A stretch of 37,999 nucleotides of DNA from Patescibacteria group bacterium (GTDB lineage: Bacteria > Patescibacteriota > Minisyncoccia > HO2-45-28). Location: positions 1 through 37,999 of the forward strand of contig JADFMT010000004.1 of the NCBI GenBank assembly GCA_022563755.1, in the 5' to 3' direction. Shown one piece after another: positions 30,190 through 37,999 of the stretch. The notes beneath the pieces are model-generated. The model was not told where the DNA came from. It searched no databases and saw only the letters and a list, made by a program, of their open reading frames with translations. The first letter of the stretch is position 1, and every line of letters begins with the position of its first letter. Made by a program: the position numbers and the translations under genes.

Positions 30190-30411
30190 ATGGAGCCCCG
30201 GGAGGGGTTTTTAAGTAACATGAAATATTTAAGACGTTTGATTGATTATTTAAAATCTACTCGCCTGGAGGCCAAAAACGTTAACTGGCCAACTCGCAAA
30301 GAAACACTCCGTTTTACCCTTTTGGTGATCGGCATTTCGCTAGCGGTTGCAGCCTATTTAGGGTTTTTAGATTTTATTTTCATCAACCTTTTAGAAAGAC
30401 TAGTGTTATAG
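30190..30411 (+). CDS. secE: Preprotein translocase subunit SecE
   Basis: LEAKNVNWPTRKETLRFTLLVIGISLAVAAYLGFLDFIF. Confidence 0.92.
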   Translation: MEPREGFLSNMKYLRRLIDYLKSTRLEAKNVNWPTRKETLRFTLLVIGISLAVAAYLGFLDFIFINLLERLVL

Positions 30412-30412
30412 T

Positions 30413-30958
30413 ATGGCAAAACAGACCGGGGAATTTGGGCGAAACTGGTATGCGGTGCACACCTATTCGGGATATGAAGATGCAGTCGCGCGCAACCTAA
30501 AGCAACGCGTGGAATCGCTTGGCTATGAGGACAGAATTTTCAATATTCTCGTTCCGAAAGAGAAGAAAATCAAAATCAAGGCAGGTAAGCGACGCGTGGA
30601 GGAGGAGAAAATTTACCCGGGCTATGTCTTGGTAGAGATGATTGTGACGGACGATTCGTGGTACGTGGTACGAAATACGCCGCGCGTAACCGGCTTTGTG
30701 GGCTCGGGTATTACCCCAACTCCGCTTTCTCGCGATGAAGTGGATGTTCTCTTTATTCGAATGAAGGAAAAAGAGCCGAAGCATACGATTGATGTTAATA
30801 TTGGAGATACGGTGCGAATTACCGACGGGCCCTTTAAGGAATACGAAGGAAAGATAAGCGAGGTGGATGAGGCGAGAGGTAAAGTAAAGGTTTTGGTTTC
30901 TATTTTCGGGCGAGAGACGCCGGTTGAGCTCGATTTTCTACAAATGAAGAAATTGTAA
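30413..30958 (+). CDS. nusG: Transcription termination/antitermination factor NusG
   Basis: [50 protein letters not shown] motif. Confidence 0.97.
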   Translation: MAKQTGEFGRNWYAVHTYSGYEDAVARNLKQRVESLGYEDRIFNILVPKEKKIKIKAGKRRVEEEKIYPGYVLVEMIVTDDSWYVVRNTPRVTGFVGSGITPTPLSRDEVDVLFIRMKEKEPKHTIDVNIGDTVRITDGPFKEYEGKISEVDEARGKVKVLVSIFGRETPVELDFLQMKKL

Positions 30959-30960
30959 TT

Positions 30961-31389
30961 ATGGCATCTAAACCTGTTAAAACAATCATTAAATTACAGA
31001 TTCCCGCAGGTAAAGCAAATCCTGCCCCACCTATTGGGCCGGCGTTAGGTCAGCACGGGCTCAATATCGGTGAGTTTTGTAGTAAATTTAATGAGGCAAC
31101 GAAAGAGAAAGGAGATAACATCATTCCGGTTGAGGTTACCGTCTATGAGGATCGCAGTTACGATTTTAAGTTAAAAACCCCACCGGCCTCTGATTTGTTA
31201 CGCAAAGCCGCAGGTATTGAGAAAGGGTCTGGGAATCCTTTGACGCAAAAAGTTGGAAAAGTGAGCAAAGCCAAAGTCAAAAAAATTGCCGAGCAAAAAT
31301 TAGAAGACCTGAATGCAAACACCATTGAAGGAGCAATAAAGATCATCGAGGGTACAGCCCGAAGCATGGGTATCGAGGTGGTTGAATAA
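30961..31389 (+). CDS. rplK: Ribosomal protein uL11
   Basis: [40 protein letters not shown]. Confidence 0.98.
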   Translation: MASKPVKTIIKLQIPAGKANPAPPIGPALGQHGLNIGEFCSKFNEATKEKGDNIIPVEVTVYEDRSYDFKLKTPPASDLLRKAAGIEKGSGNPLTQKVGKVSKAKVKKIAEQKLEDLNANTIEGAIKIIEGTARSMGIEVVE

Positions 31390-31413
31390 AAAGTCCCGTA
31401 AGGGACTTTATAG
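31388..31413 (+). terminator. rplK terminator
   Basis: AAAGTCCC-gtaa-GGGACTTTA. Confidence 0.7.
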
Positions 31414-31415
31414 AA

Positions 31416-32111
31416 TTAGACATAAGGGCACTTACAGACTGCGTTTGCGCAAACATTGCACTCTCCGTGGTACGTGTGCCAAACAATTTCATCGAGATCT
31501 ACGTCTATTCGTATACAGAAAGCAATGAGCCACGCGAGAACATCGGCGCTCTCTTCTTTTAATTGTTGCTTATCTTTGTGACGTAGTTCATAGCTCATCT
31601 CAGCGAGCTCTTCCATGAAATGATTCCAAATTTGCTGGCGCATTGTGATGTCATTGACTCTGCCGTAAATTTCTTTAAAAAGTTTTTGCCATTCAGAAAG
31701 ACTACGGGGTATCCTTTCTGTGTCTCTACGGAAATGGTTGAGGTTCACTTCGTCAGGATCGTACTTGTGCTCGTCTGATATGCACAAACAATTTTTCTCT
31801 ACAAAACAGTATGGGCAGATGCCAGGGTATTTAAACCAAAGCGCATCTTCCATATCGATCTCAAGATAATTTAGCACGGCCACCAGCCATCCGAATATGG
31901 TCGCTAAGCGCTCGGTCATTTCTCGAGTATCCGTTTCCTTTCTTAACGATTGCGCAATACCGCGTGTTTCTTCCAGGATATGCAGCAAGCATTCGGCAGG
32001 AGTATAAAGCTTTTTGTTGCGTTCCCCAAAGATTCTTTTAAGCATCGCCTGCCACTCTTTCAAGGACTCCGGGCGAGTATTGACCTCTATTGTTGGCGTT
32101 TTCATTACCAC
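31416..32111 (-). CDS. Internally duplicated MazG-like protein with two Cys clusters
   Basis: Repeat units SLKEWQAMLKRIFG... and SLSEWQKLFKEIYG...; second unit has EELAE...EESADVLAWL; CPYCFVEKNCLC and CNVCANAVCKC. Confidence 0.75.
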   Translation of the reverse strand: MVMKTPTIEVNTRPESLKEWQAMLKRIFGERNKKLYTPAECLLHILEETRGIAQSLRKETDTREMTERLATIFGWLVAVLNYLEIDMEDALWFKYPGICPYCFVEKNCLCISDEHKYDPDEVNLNHFRRDTERIPRSLSEWQKLFKEIYGRVNDITMRQQIWNHFMEELAEMSYELRHKDKQQLKEESADVLAWLIAFCIRIDVDLDEIVWHTYHGECNVCANAVCKCPYV

Positions 32112-32204
32112 GCTCCATGTAAAAGTTCTAGATATATGTTTAGAGAATGCTAGTATTTTTTGACATGGATGTCAATCTTTATAATGACTGTATATAATAT
32201 GCGT

Positions 32205-32831
32205 ATGAAAGGTGTTTTTATTGTTTTTGAAGGCGGAGAATTTAGCGGGAAAACAACACAAGCAAAGCGATTTGCACAATATCTCAAAGAAAAAGGATTT
32301 GATGCCATTTTAACTAGAGAGCCGGGCGGGACACCAGAAGGACAAAAAATTCGAGAACGCCTTTTACATGAAAAACTAACTGCATGGGAGGAACTCGATC
32401 TATTTTTTGAAGATCGCAGAATACATGTTGCAAAAATCATAAAACCATCCCTAAGGGAAGGCAAAATTGTCATTTCAGACCGATTTTCACCCTCAACGAT
32501 TGCTTATCAGGGCGGAGGTCGTGGTCTAGATCAAGAATTGATTTCTGAGAAAGATTATGCAGCAAGGAACGGCATTTGGCCCGACAAAATTATTCTTTTG
32601 GATGGTGACCCGGAAAAGTTAAGAGAGCGCGCCGCAGGTCGGGGTGAGAAGCTCGCTAATTTCGAAAATCTTGGGTTTGATTTTCATAGTCGTGTACGCG
32701 AATCATTTCTTAAACAAGCCCGGGAAAATCCCAATACGTGGTGCGTGATAAATGCCTTGCGAAGCATAGAGCACGTATTTCAGGAAGTGAAGGCGTGCGT
32801 GGCCGTTTTAGAGAGCGTTAATCTAGGTTGA
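32205..32831 (+). CDS. tmk: Thymidylate kinase
   Basis: FIVFEGGEFSGKTTQAKRFAQYL, TREPGGTPEGQKIR, ISDRFSPSTIAYQGGGRGLD. ATG 32205 preferred over 32160 because TATAAT lies at 32193-32198. Confidence 0.92.
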   Translation: MKGVFIVFEGGEFSGKTTQAKRFAQYLKEKGFDAILTREPGGTPEGQKIRERLLHEKLTAWEELDLFFEDRRIHVAKIIKPSLREGKIVISDRFSPSTIAYQGGGRGLDQELISEKDYAARNGIWPDKIILLDGDPEKLRERAAGRGEKLANFENLGFDFHSRVRESFLKQARENPNTWCVINALRSIEHVFQEVKACVAVLESVNLG

Positions 32832-32841
32832 GGAGGCAGGC

Positions 32842-32910
32842 GTGAACGATCGTAATCTAAAACTTGATTCCGTCTGGGAATATATTTTCCGTAGGCTCAA
32901 AATAATTTAA
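32842..32910 (+). CDS. Candidate 22-aa small ORF
   Basis: GAGGAGGC SD, then GTG: VNDRNLKLDSVWEYIFRRLKII*, stop adjoining a terminator stem. Confidence 0.4.
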   Translation: MNDRNLKLDSVWEYIFRRLKII

Positions 32911-32937
32911 GGACAACCGTTGGTTGTCCTTTTTTAT
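32909..32937 (+). terminator. Intrinsic terminator
   Basis: AAGGACAACC-gtt-GGTTGTCCTT followed by TTTT. Confidence 0.9.
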
Positions 32938-32959
32938 TAGCGAATGATACAATGACAGG

Positions 32960-33418
32960 ATGAGATCGGTTGTATTTTGTACTAGCCAGCGATTCAGGCC
33001 AGAGATGGAGAAATTTGTTTATGAGCTCAAAAAAGAGGCCGAGAAAAAAGAAGTCCACATCATGATTTTTACTCCGAATTTTGAGGGGGACGATCCGTCA
33101 CTGGGCCCGCTTCCTGAAAAAGAACGTCTAAAAAATGAAAAATACCGAGTAGAGGTTGCCGGAAAAGTGTATGATCATCTTTTTCGCAAAGTGATGGTGG
33201 CAGATGTTTGTTTTGTGTTTAATAAAGAGGGTTATGTCGGCGCAAATACCAATGGAGAGCTGTTTGCTGCCGCAGCGCTGGGCAAAACGATCTATGCGCT
33301 CGAGGAAAAGATACTCATGGGAACCTACCCGCACGATCTATATGAGGAACCCTCGAGCCGTAAATTCATCCACGCCGTTGTCTCTACTCCCAAAGAACTC
33401 TTGCGCCATTTACATTAA
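32960..33418 (+). CDS. Nucleoside 2-deoxyribosyltransferase-like protein
   Basis: SVVFCTSQRFRPEMEKFVYEL; VADVCFVFNKEGYVGANTNGELFAAAALGKTIYAL. Confidence 0.65.
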   Translation: MRSVVFCTSQRFRPEMEKFVYELKKEAEKKEVHIMIFTPNFEGDDPSLGPLPEKERLKNEKYRVEVAGKVYDHLFRKVMVADVCFVFNKEGYVGANTNGELFAAAALGKTIYALEEKILMGTYPHDLYEEPSSRKFIHAVVSTPKELLRHLH

Positions 33419-33437
33419 CCCTTTAAGCTTTTAAGTC

Positions 33438-34706
33438 ATGCTTCGCACCCGCCTAACGGCTTTACTGATTTTTATTGTAGGTGCCGCACTTGCGTATTTT
33501 GTAGGTGCATCGGCGATTAATCCTGACTGGTTTTTGGCAGGTGTTCCGTTTCGCTTAGGGCTTGATCTTCAAGGCGGCACCCATTTGGTGTATCGGGCTG
33601 ATGTCTCGGCTCTCCCTAAAAATGAGGTGAAAGAGTCCATGGAAGGACTTCGAGACGTGATTGAGCGCCGGGTAAATCTTTTTGGGGTTACAGAACCATT
33701 GGTGCAGGTAGAGCGCGCAGGGGATGATTACCGTCTTATTGTAGAGCTCGCAGGGGTGTTTAATATCTCAGATGCGATCGGACTCATTGGGCAAACACCA
33801 TTTTTGGAATTCAGGACTGAGGGACCTGTGGGCGAGGATCCCCCTTTTGTGCCCACACCGCTTACCGGGCGATTCTTAAAGCGCTCCATTCTTGATTTTA
33901 ATTCTTCCACAGGCGAGCCCATTGTGCTTTTGGAATTTGACGACGAAGGTACTCGAATTTTTGCAGCACTTACAAAAGAATTCATTGGCAAGCGAATTGC
34001 AATTTATCTAGACGGAGTGCCGATTAGTATTCCTGTTGTTCAGCAAGAAATTACGGGAGGCAGTGCGCAAATCAGCGGGCAGTTTACCCTTTCCGAGGCG
34101 CGGGCGTTGGTTCGACGCCTGAATTCTGGCGCGCTTCCGGTGCCGATTCAGCTTATTAGCCAGCAAAGTATCGGCGCCTCTTTGGGAGAGGAAGCGTTTG
34201 GGAAGGGACTTGTGGCAGGCCTCTACGGTATTTTAGCGGTCATCCTCTTTCTGGTGCTTCGTTATCGCCTGCCCGGTCTTGTTGCGGTTTTGAGTTTAAC
34301 GTTTTATGCAGCACTCGTCCTTACGATCTTTAAGCTTTTGCCGGTTACGTTGTCGGCGGCCGGTATTGCAGGATTTTTGCTCTCGGTAGGAATGGCTGTG
34401 GACGCGAATATTCTCATTTTTGAACGCATGCGTGAGGAAACGCGCTGGGGAAAGGAAGCGAATGAGGCACTAACCGAGGGCTTTCGGCGAGCCTGGCCCT
34501 CGATTCGCGACTCGAACATCTCAAGCTTTATTACCGCTATTATCCTCTATTGGTTCGGAACCAGTATTATCCGCGGATTTGCGTTAACCTTAGGCATTGG
34601 AATTATCTCAAGCATATTCGCAGCTCTGGTTGTCTCACGTACCTTTTTAGTGGCCGCAGGGCTTCGGCAAAACCGATTTACTCGTTTTCTTTATGGAACA
34701 AAATGA
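33438..34706 (+). CDS. secD: Protein translocase subunit SecD
   Basis: RLGLDLQGGTHLVYRAD; LSVGMAVDANILIFERMREE. Confidence 0.96.
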   Translation: MLRTRLTALLIFIVGAALAYFVGASAINPDWFLAGVPFRLGLDLQGGTHLVYRADVSALPKNEVKESMEGLRDVIERRVNLFGVTEPLVQVERAGDDYRLIVELAGVFNISDAIGLIGQTPFLEFRTEGPVGEDPPFVPTPLTGRFLKRSILDFNSSTGEPIVLLEFDDEGTRIFAALTKEFIGKRIAIYLDGVPISIPVVQQEITGGSAQISGQFTLSEARALVRRLNSGALPVPIQLISQQSIGASLGEEAFGKGLVAGLYGILAVILFLVLRYRLPGLVAVLSLTFYAALVLTIFKLLPVTLSAAGIAGFLLSVGMAVDANILIFERMREETRWGKEANEALTEGFRRAWPSIRDSNISSFITAIILYWFGTSIIRGFALTLGIGIISSIFAALVVSRTFLVAAGLRQNRFTRFLYGTK

Positions 34707-35620
34707 TCATTATTAAGCACCGACATCTTTTTTATATTTTCTCTGGCTTTTTAATTCTTGTAAGCATTGGAGCCTTGGTGTTTTATGGTCTGCCGCTAGG
34801 CATTGATTTTACCGGCGGCACTATTCTTGAAGTTGAATTTGTAGGCCAGCGTCCTAGCATTGACGTGCTTCGCGAACGACTTGGTGGTGCGGGTTTTTCA
34901 GAAGCGCGTCTGCAGCCATCGGGCGAGAAATCCCTGATTCTTCGGCTGCCCGATATCACTGAGGAAGAACACCAGGCATTACTGGTTGGGCTTGCGAATT
35001 CCGGAGTAATCTCAGAGATTTTTAAAGAAAAACGGTTTGATTCCATTGGTCCGGTTATTGGTAAGGAGCTTTTGCGTAAAGCCGTAATTGCAATCGGGCT
35101 TGTGATTTTGCTTATTCTGGTTTTTATAAGTTGGATTTTTCGGAAAGTGTCGAAGCCGGTATCGAGCTGGAAATATGCGGTGATCGCCATCTTAGCCTTG
35201 ATTCATGATGTGATGATTCCCGTGGGTCTTTTTGCAGTTTTGGGCCGATTTTTTGGAGCGGAGGTAGACGCACTTTTTGTAACGGCTCTTCTTACGATTT
35301 TGGGATTCTCGGTTCACGATACGATTGTGGTTTTTGATCGGATTCGCGAAAATCTTTCCAAAGCCAGCGCGTCCGATGATTTTGCCTTCACGGTTGGTAA
35401 AAGTCTTAAAGAGACCCTTGGGCGATCGCTCGCAACGTCTTTTGCGCTCTTTTTAATGTTGGCATCTCTTTTTTGGTTTGGGGCCGAGACAACCAAGTAT
35501 TTTGCCCTTACTCTTTTGGTAGGCGTGATCACCGGAACGTATTCCTCGATTTGTCTTGCAAGTCCTCTTATTGTTACCTGGAATGATTTTGAGCAAAGAC
35601 GAAGGAAGGCCTTGACTTGA
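34703..35620 (+). CDS. secF: Protein translocase subunit SecF
   Basis: GIDFTGGTILEVEF; GFSVHDTIVVFDRIREN. ATG 34703 overlaps the secD stop; the longer ORF start at 34550 overlaps secD. Confidence 0.95.
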   Translation: MIIIKHRHLFYIFSGFLILVSIGALVFYGLPLGIDFTGGTILEVEFVGQRPSIDVLRERLGGAGFSEARLQPSGEKSLILRLPDITEEEHQALLVGLANSGVISEIFKEKRFDSIGPVIGKELLRKAVIAIGLVILLILVFISWIFRKVSKPVSSWKYAVIAILALIHDVMIPVGLFAVLGRFFGAEVDALFVTALLTILGFSVHDTIVVFDRIRENLSKASASDDFAFTVGKSLKETLGRSLATSFALFLMLASLFWFGAETTKYFALTLLVGVITGTYSSICLASPLIVTWNDFEQRRRKALT

Positions 35621-35630
35621 TCTGTCTCTG

Positions 35631-35651
35631 ATGTTAAGCTAGACTTAACAT
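35631..35651. promoter_or_regulatory. Perfect inverted repeat (operator-like) overlapping a putative -10
   Basis: ATGTTAAG-ctaga-CTTAACAT; TTGACT at 35612 gives 17-bp spacing to 35635. Confidence 0.5.
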
Positions 35652-35658
35652 TGAATCT

Positions 35659-36684
35659 ATGGTCAAGTCCACAAAAGATTTTCAAAACGTTACACGAGAG
35701 TTGCTTAAACAACTTTCAGGGCGCAGCCGAGAAATCATTGAGCGGCGTTTTGGCATTGGTGTGAGATCAAAAAAGCAGACCCTGGAGTCTATTGGCCAGC
35801 TTCATAAAATTACGCGCGAACGGGTGCGCCAAATTGAGGCTGTTTCTTTAAATAAAATGCGTATAAGCACCGTATTTGCAAATGCATCTTCCCTTTTCAA
35901 TTTACTGGAAAAAGAAATCGATCGTAGGGGGCAGCTTTGTCGCGAAGAGCGTCTGCTTTCTGAATTTTCGGATCACCCCCGAGAAGGGTCCTATATTCAA
36001 TTTTTATTGACACTCGGAGAATCATTCGAGCGTAGCGGAGGGGACGTCCTATTTTACCATCATTGGACCACGGACCCCGAGACGTCGCTAGAGGCCCGCC
36101 GGGCAATCACCAGTTTTGCGAGCAGTCTTGATGAGGATGTGACGAGCGAGGAAGAAATACTTCGTCGGTTTTCCCAGCATGTTGAGAACGCTTGTGGGCG
36201 TAGCCTTGAACGCGAAGGCGTTATTTCATGGCTTGGTATTTCAAAAGCAATTGATCGGAATCATTTTGGCGAGTGGGGACTTTCTCGCTCGCACTTGGTC
36301 CGTCCCCGCGGAATGAGAGATTTTGCCTATTTAGTACTAAAAAAACATGGCTCGCCGCTTCATTTTCGCGAAGTGGCTCGAGCCATTGAGGATACCATTA
36401 GCCGTCGGGCCCATGTTCAGACCGTGCACAATGAACTTATTAAAGATGATCGCTTTGTACTGGTGGGGCGGGGGCTTTACGCGCTTGCCAGCTGGGGATA
36501 TCAGCCCGGTATTGTAAAGGATATTATGATCTCATTATTTAAAAATCATGGCCCGCTTTCAAAAGAGGATCTTGTAAAAAGAGTTCAAAATGAGCGCCAT
36601 GTAAAAGAAAATACGGTTCTCATAAATCTGCAAAATAAGTCGCATTTTAAAAAGCTTCCTGATGGCCGCTATCATGTGGCATAA
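35659..36684 (+). CDS. Sigma-70 region-4-like plus HARE-HTH-like DNA-binding protein
   Basis: REIIERRFGIG...TLESIGQLHKITRERVRQIEAVSLNKMR; HGSPLHFREVARAIE...FVLVGRGLYALASWGY; second HTH HGPLSKEDLVKRV. Confidence 0.85.
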   Translation: MVKSTKDFQNVTRELLKQLSGRSREIIERRFGIGVRSKKQTLESIGQLHKITRERVRQIEAVSLNKMRISTVFANASSLFNLLEKEIDRRGQLCREERLLSEFSDHPREGSYIQFLLTLGESFERSGGDVLFYHHWTTDPETSLEARRAITSFASSLDEDVTSEEEILRRFSQHVENACGRSLEREGVISWLGISKAIDRNHFGEWGLSRSHLVRPRGMRDFAYLVLKKHGSPLHFREVARAIEDTISRRAHVQTVHNELIKDDRFVLVGRGLYALASWGYQPGIVKDIMISLFKNHGPLSKEDLVKRVQNERHVKENTVLINLQNKSHFKKLPDGRYHVA

Positions 36685-36692
36685 TAAAAGTA

Positions 36693-37999
36693 ATGTCTAC
36701 ATTTCCGGAAGTATTAGGGGAACTCTTTGCAACCTTCTATCCTATTCTCATAAAACCGGCGATTGATTTTGTTGAGCGTCTTTGGTGGTTGTGGCTTTTT
36801 ATCGCCTCATTTTTCTTAATTAAAAATCTGTGGCTTCATTATCGTCGGGCTCTTTACAAAAAAGCGATCCGATGGACGCTTCTTGAGATTCAAATTCCGA
36901 GTGAAGTTCGAAAGTCGCCTAAAGCCATGGAGCAGGTTTTTGCGCAAATCCACAGCCTAAGAAATACCCCGAATAACTGGCAGGATAAATATATCGCGGG
37001 CGAGGTGACTTTATGGTTTAGTTTGGAAGTTGTCGCATTTGGCGGGGAGGAAATTCATTTTTATATTCGAACACCCGCGCGTTTTCGTAATATTATTGAG
37101 GCGCATATTTATGCAAGCTATAAAGATGTAGAGGTTGTTGAGGTAGCCGATTATGTAGACCGCCTGCCGGCAAAAACCAATGATCTGTACCGTATGGGTC
37201 TTGAGATGATGGGGCTTGAGCTTGCCTTACGTAGAGACGATGCCTATCCTATCCGGACCTATATGGAGTATGAATCAATGGAGGAAGAAAAGTCACTGGA
37301 TCCCTTGTCGGGTTTAATTGAGATCCTTTCTAAATTTAAAAAAGGAGAGCAGTTGTGGCTTCAGATTTTAGTTAAACCCGTAGGTTCTGAATGGAAAGAA
37401 GCGGGCGATAAACTTGTCCGTGAGCTTAAAGAGAAGTCTATCTCAAGGGTCAAGATCGGCAAGGACGAGGAAACCGTGACCATTTCCCGCTCGCCCGGCG
37501 AGACAGCCGTGATTGAGGCAATTGAGAAAAATATTGCCAAATCTGGGTTCGAAACTATTATTCGCTATGTCTATATTTCACCGCGCTCTATCTTTAATTG
37601 GGATCTTGCTTTTCGTGGGGTGCGAGGTGCCTTTACGCAGTATTCTACGCAGAATCTTAATTCATTTCGGCTCATTTTAAAGACTCTTACTGCGGTATGG
37701 TGGGGAAAGTTCCCCTATTTTTTCCCCAAAAAACGGCGAGAGGCGCGCAAGCAGGCAATTTTACGAAACTATCGTATGCGGCGCATGCCTGAAGAGATGG
37801 GGATTGGTAAGGCGGTAAATTCTCAATTTTTTTATTGGGACACCAAATCAAAATCATTTATATTCAATACCGAAGAGCTTGCTACGATTTTTCACCCGCC
37901 CTCTTATCTTGTTCTTACCGCGCCCTTTATTAAGCGCGTGGAAGCAAAGCGTCTTGGGCCCCCTGCCGGACTTGAGATTTTCGGTGAGGAAGAGGAAGT
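36693..37999 (+). CDS. Large conserved membrane-anchored protein, truncated at the window edge
   Basis: ATG at 36693 gives MSTFPEVLGELFATFYPILIKPAIDFVERLWWLWLFIASFFLIKNLWLHYRRALYKKA...; appears open to the edge (not in the ORF track because it lacks a stop in the window). Confidence 0.85.
   Translation, partial: MSTFPEVLGELFATFYPILIKPAIDFVERLWWLWLFIASFFLIKNLWLHYRRALYKKAIRWTLLEIQIPSEVRKSPKAMEQVFAQIHSLRNTPNNWQDKYIAGEVTLWFSLEVVAFGGEEIHFYIRTPARFRNIIEAHIYASYKDVEVVEVADYVDRLPAKTNDLYRMGLEMMGLELALRRDDAYPIRTYMEYESMEEEKSLDPLSGLIEILSKFKKGEQLWLQILVKPVGSEWKEAGDKLVRELKEKSISRVKIGKDEETVTISRSPGETAVIEAIEKNIAKSGFETIIRYVYISPRSIFNWDLAFRGVRGAFTQYSTQNLNSFRLILKTLTAVWWGKFPYFFPKKRREARKQAILRNYRMRRMPEEMGIGKAVNSQFFYWDTKSKSFIFNTEELATIFHPPSYLVLTAPFIKRVEAKRLGPPAGLEIFGEEEE

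Noticed and set aside
32160-32204. Upstream start for tmk (MTWMSIFIMTVYNMR)
   Set aside because: The extension covers a promoter-like TATAAT and adds non-homologous residues before the P-loop region.
34550-34702. N-terminal extension of the SecF ORF
   Set aside because: Overlaps the secD C-terminus out of frame; ATG at 34703 with ATGA overlap gives a standard SecF start.

Overview
The window looks like a compact Patescibacteria/CPR (Parcubacteria-like) chromosome segment. This placement is inferred from gene content and style; no search was run. Core content: ruvX; a 14.6 kb co-directional run of type IV pilus genes (pilM to a PilX-like gene) continuing into ligA-gatC-gatA; pheS-pheT-gyrB; secE-nusG-rplK; tmk; secD-secF; a sigma-region-4/HARE-HTH-like regulator; and a truncated membrane protein at the right edge. 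Five tRNA genes are readable: Ser-UGA, Ser-GCU, initiator Met, a CAU tRNA and Asp. The most unusual content lies around the tRNAs. (1) A 48-bp perfect direct repeat of the tRNA-Asp 3' end flanks a 1,166-bp cassette with no integrase, encoding an unknown protein and a trypsin-like protease. The first ORF starts directly at the repeat edge, 18 nt after the tRNA. (2) A 201-bp structured mini-element with an 18-bp tail duplication follows the CAU tRNA, and a related structured region follows tRNA-Ser(UGA). (3) An island between the two tRNA-Ser genes, bounded by inverted ~57-bp copies of the tRNA-Ser(GCU) tail, carries a likely cobalamin riboswitch and terminator upstream of a Dph6-like ATPase, a DUF4430/transcobalamin-like protein and a DUF6580/ECF-S-like membrane protein. 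I interpret this as a candidate corrinoid-acquisition operon. (4) A 154-bp MITE-like palindrome with a TTA target duplication interrupts a tRNA-binding-domain gene at the left edge; removing it restores the reading frame exactly. Other signals include leaderless-type promoters on core genes versus Shine-Dalgarno-type starts on accessory genes, a 35-bp exact repeat upstream of both pilC and pheT, and a duplicated MazG-like protein with Cys motifs.
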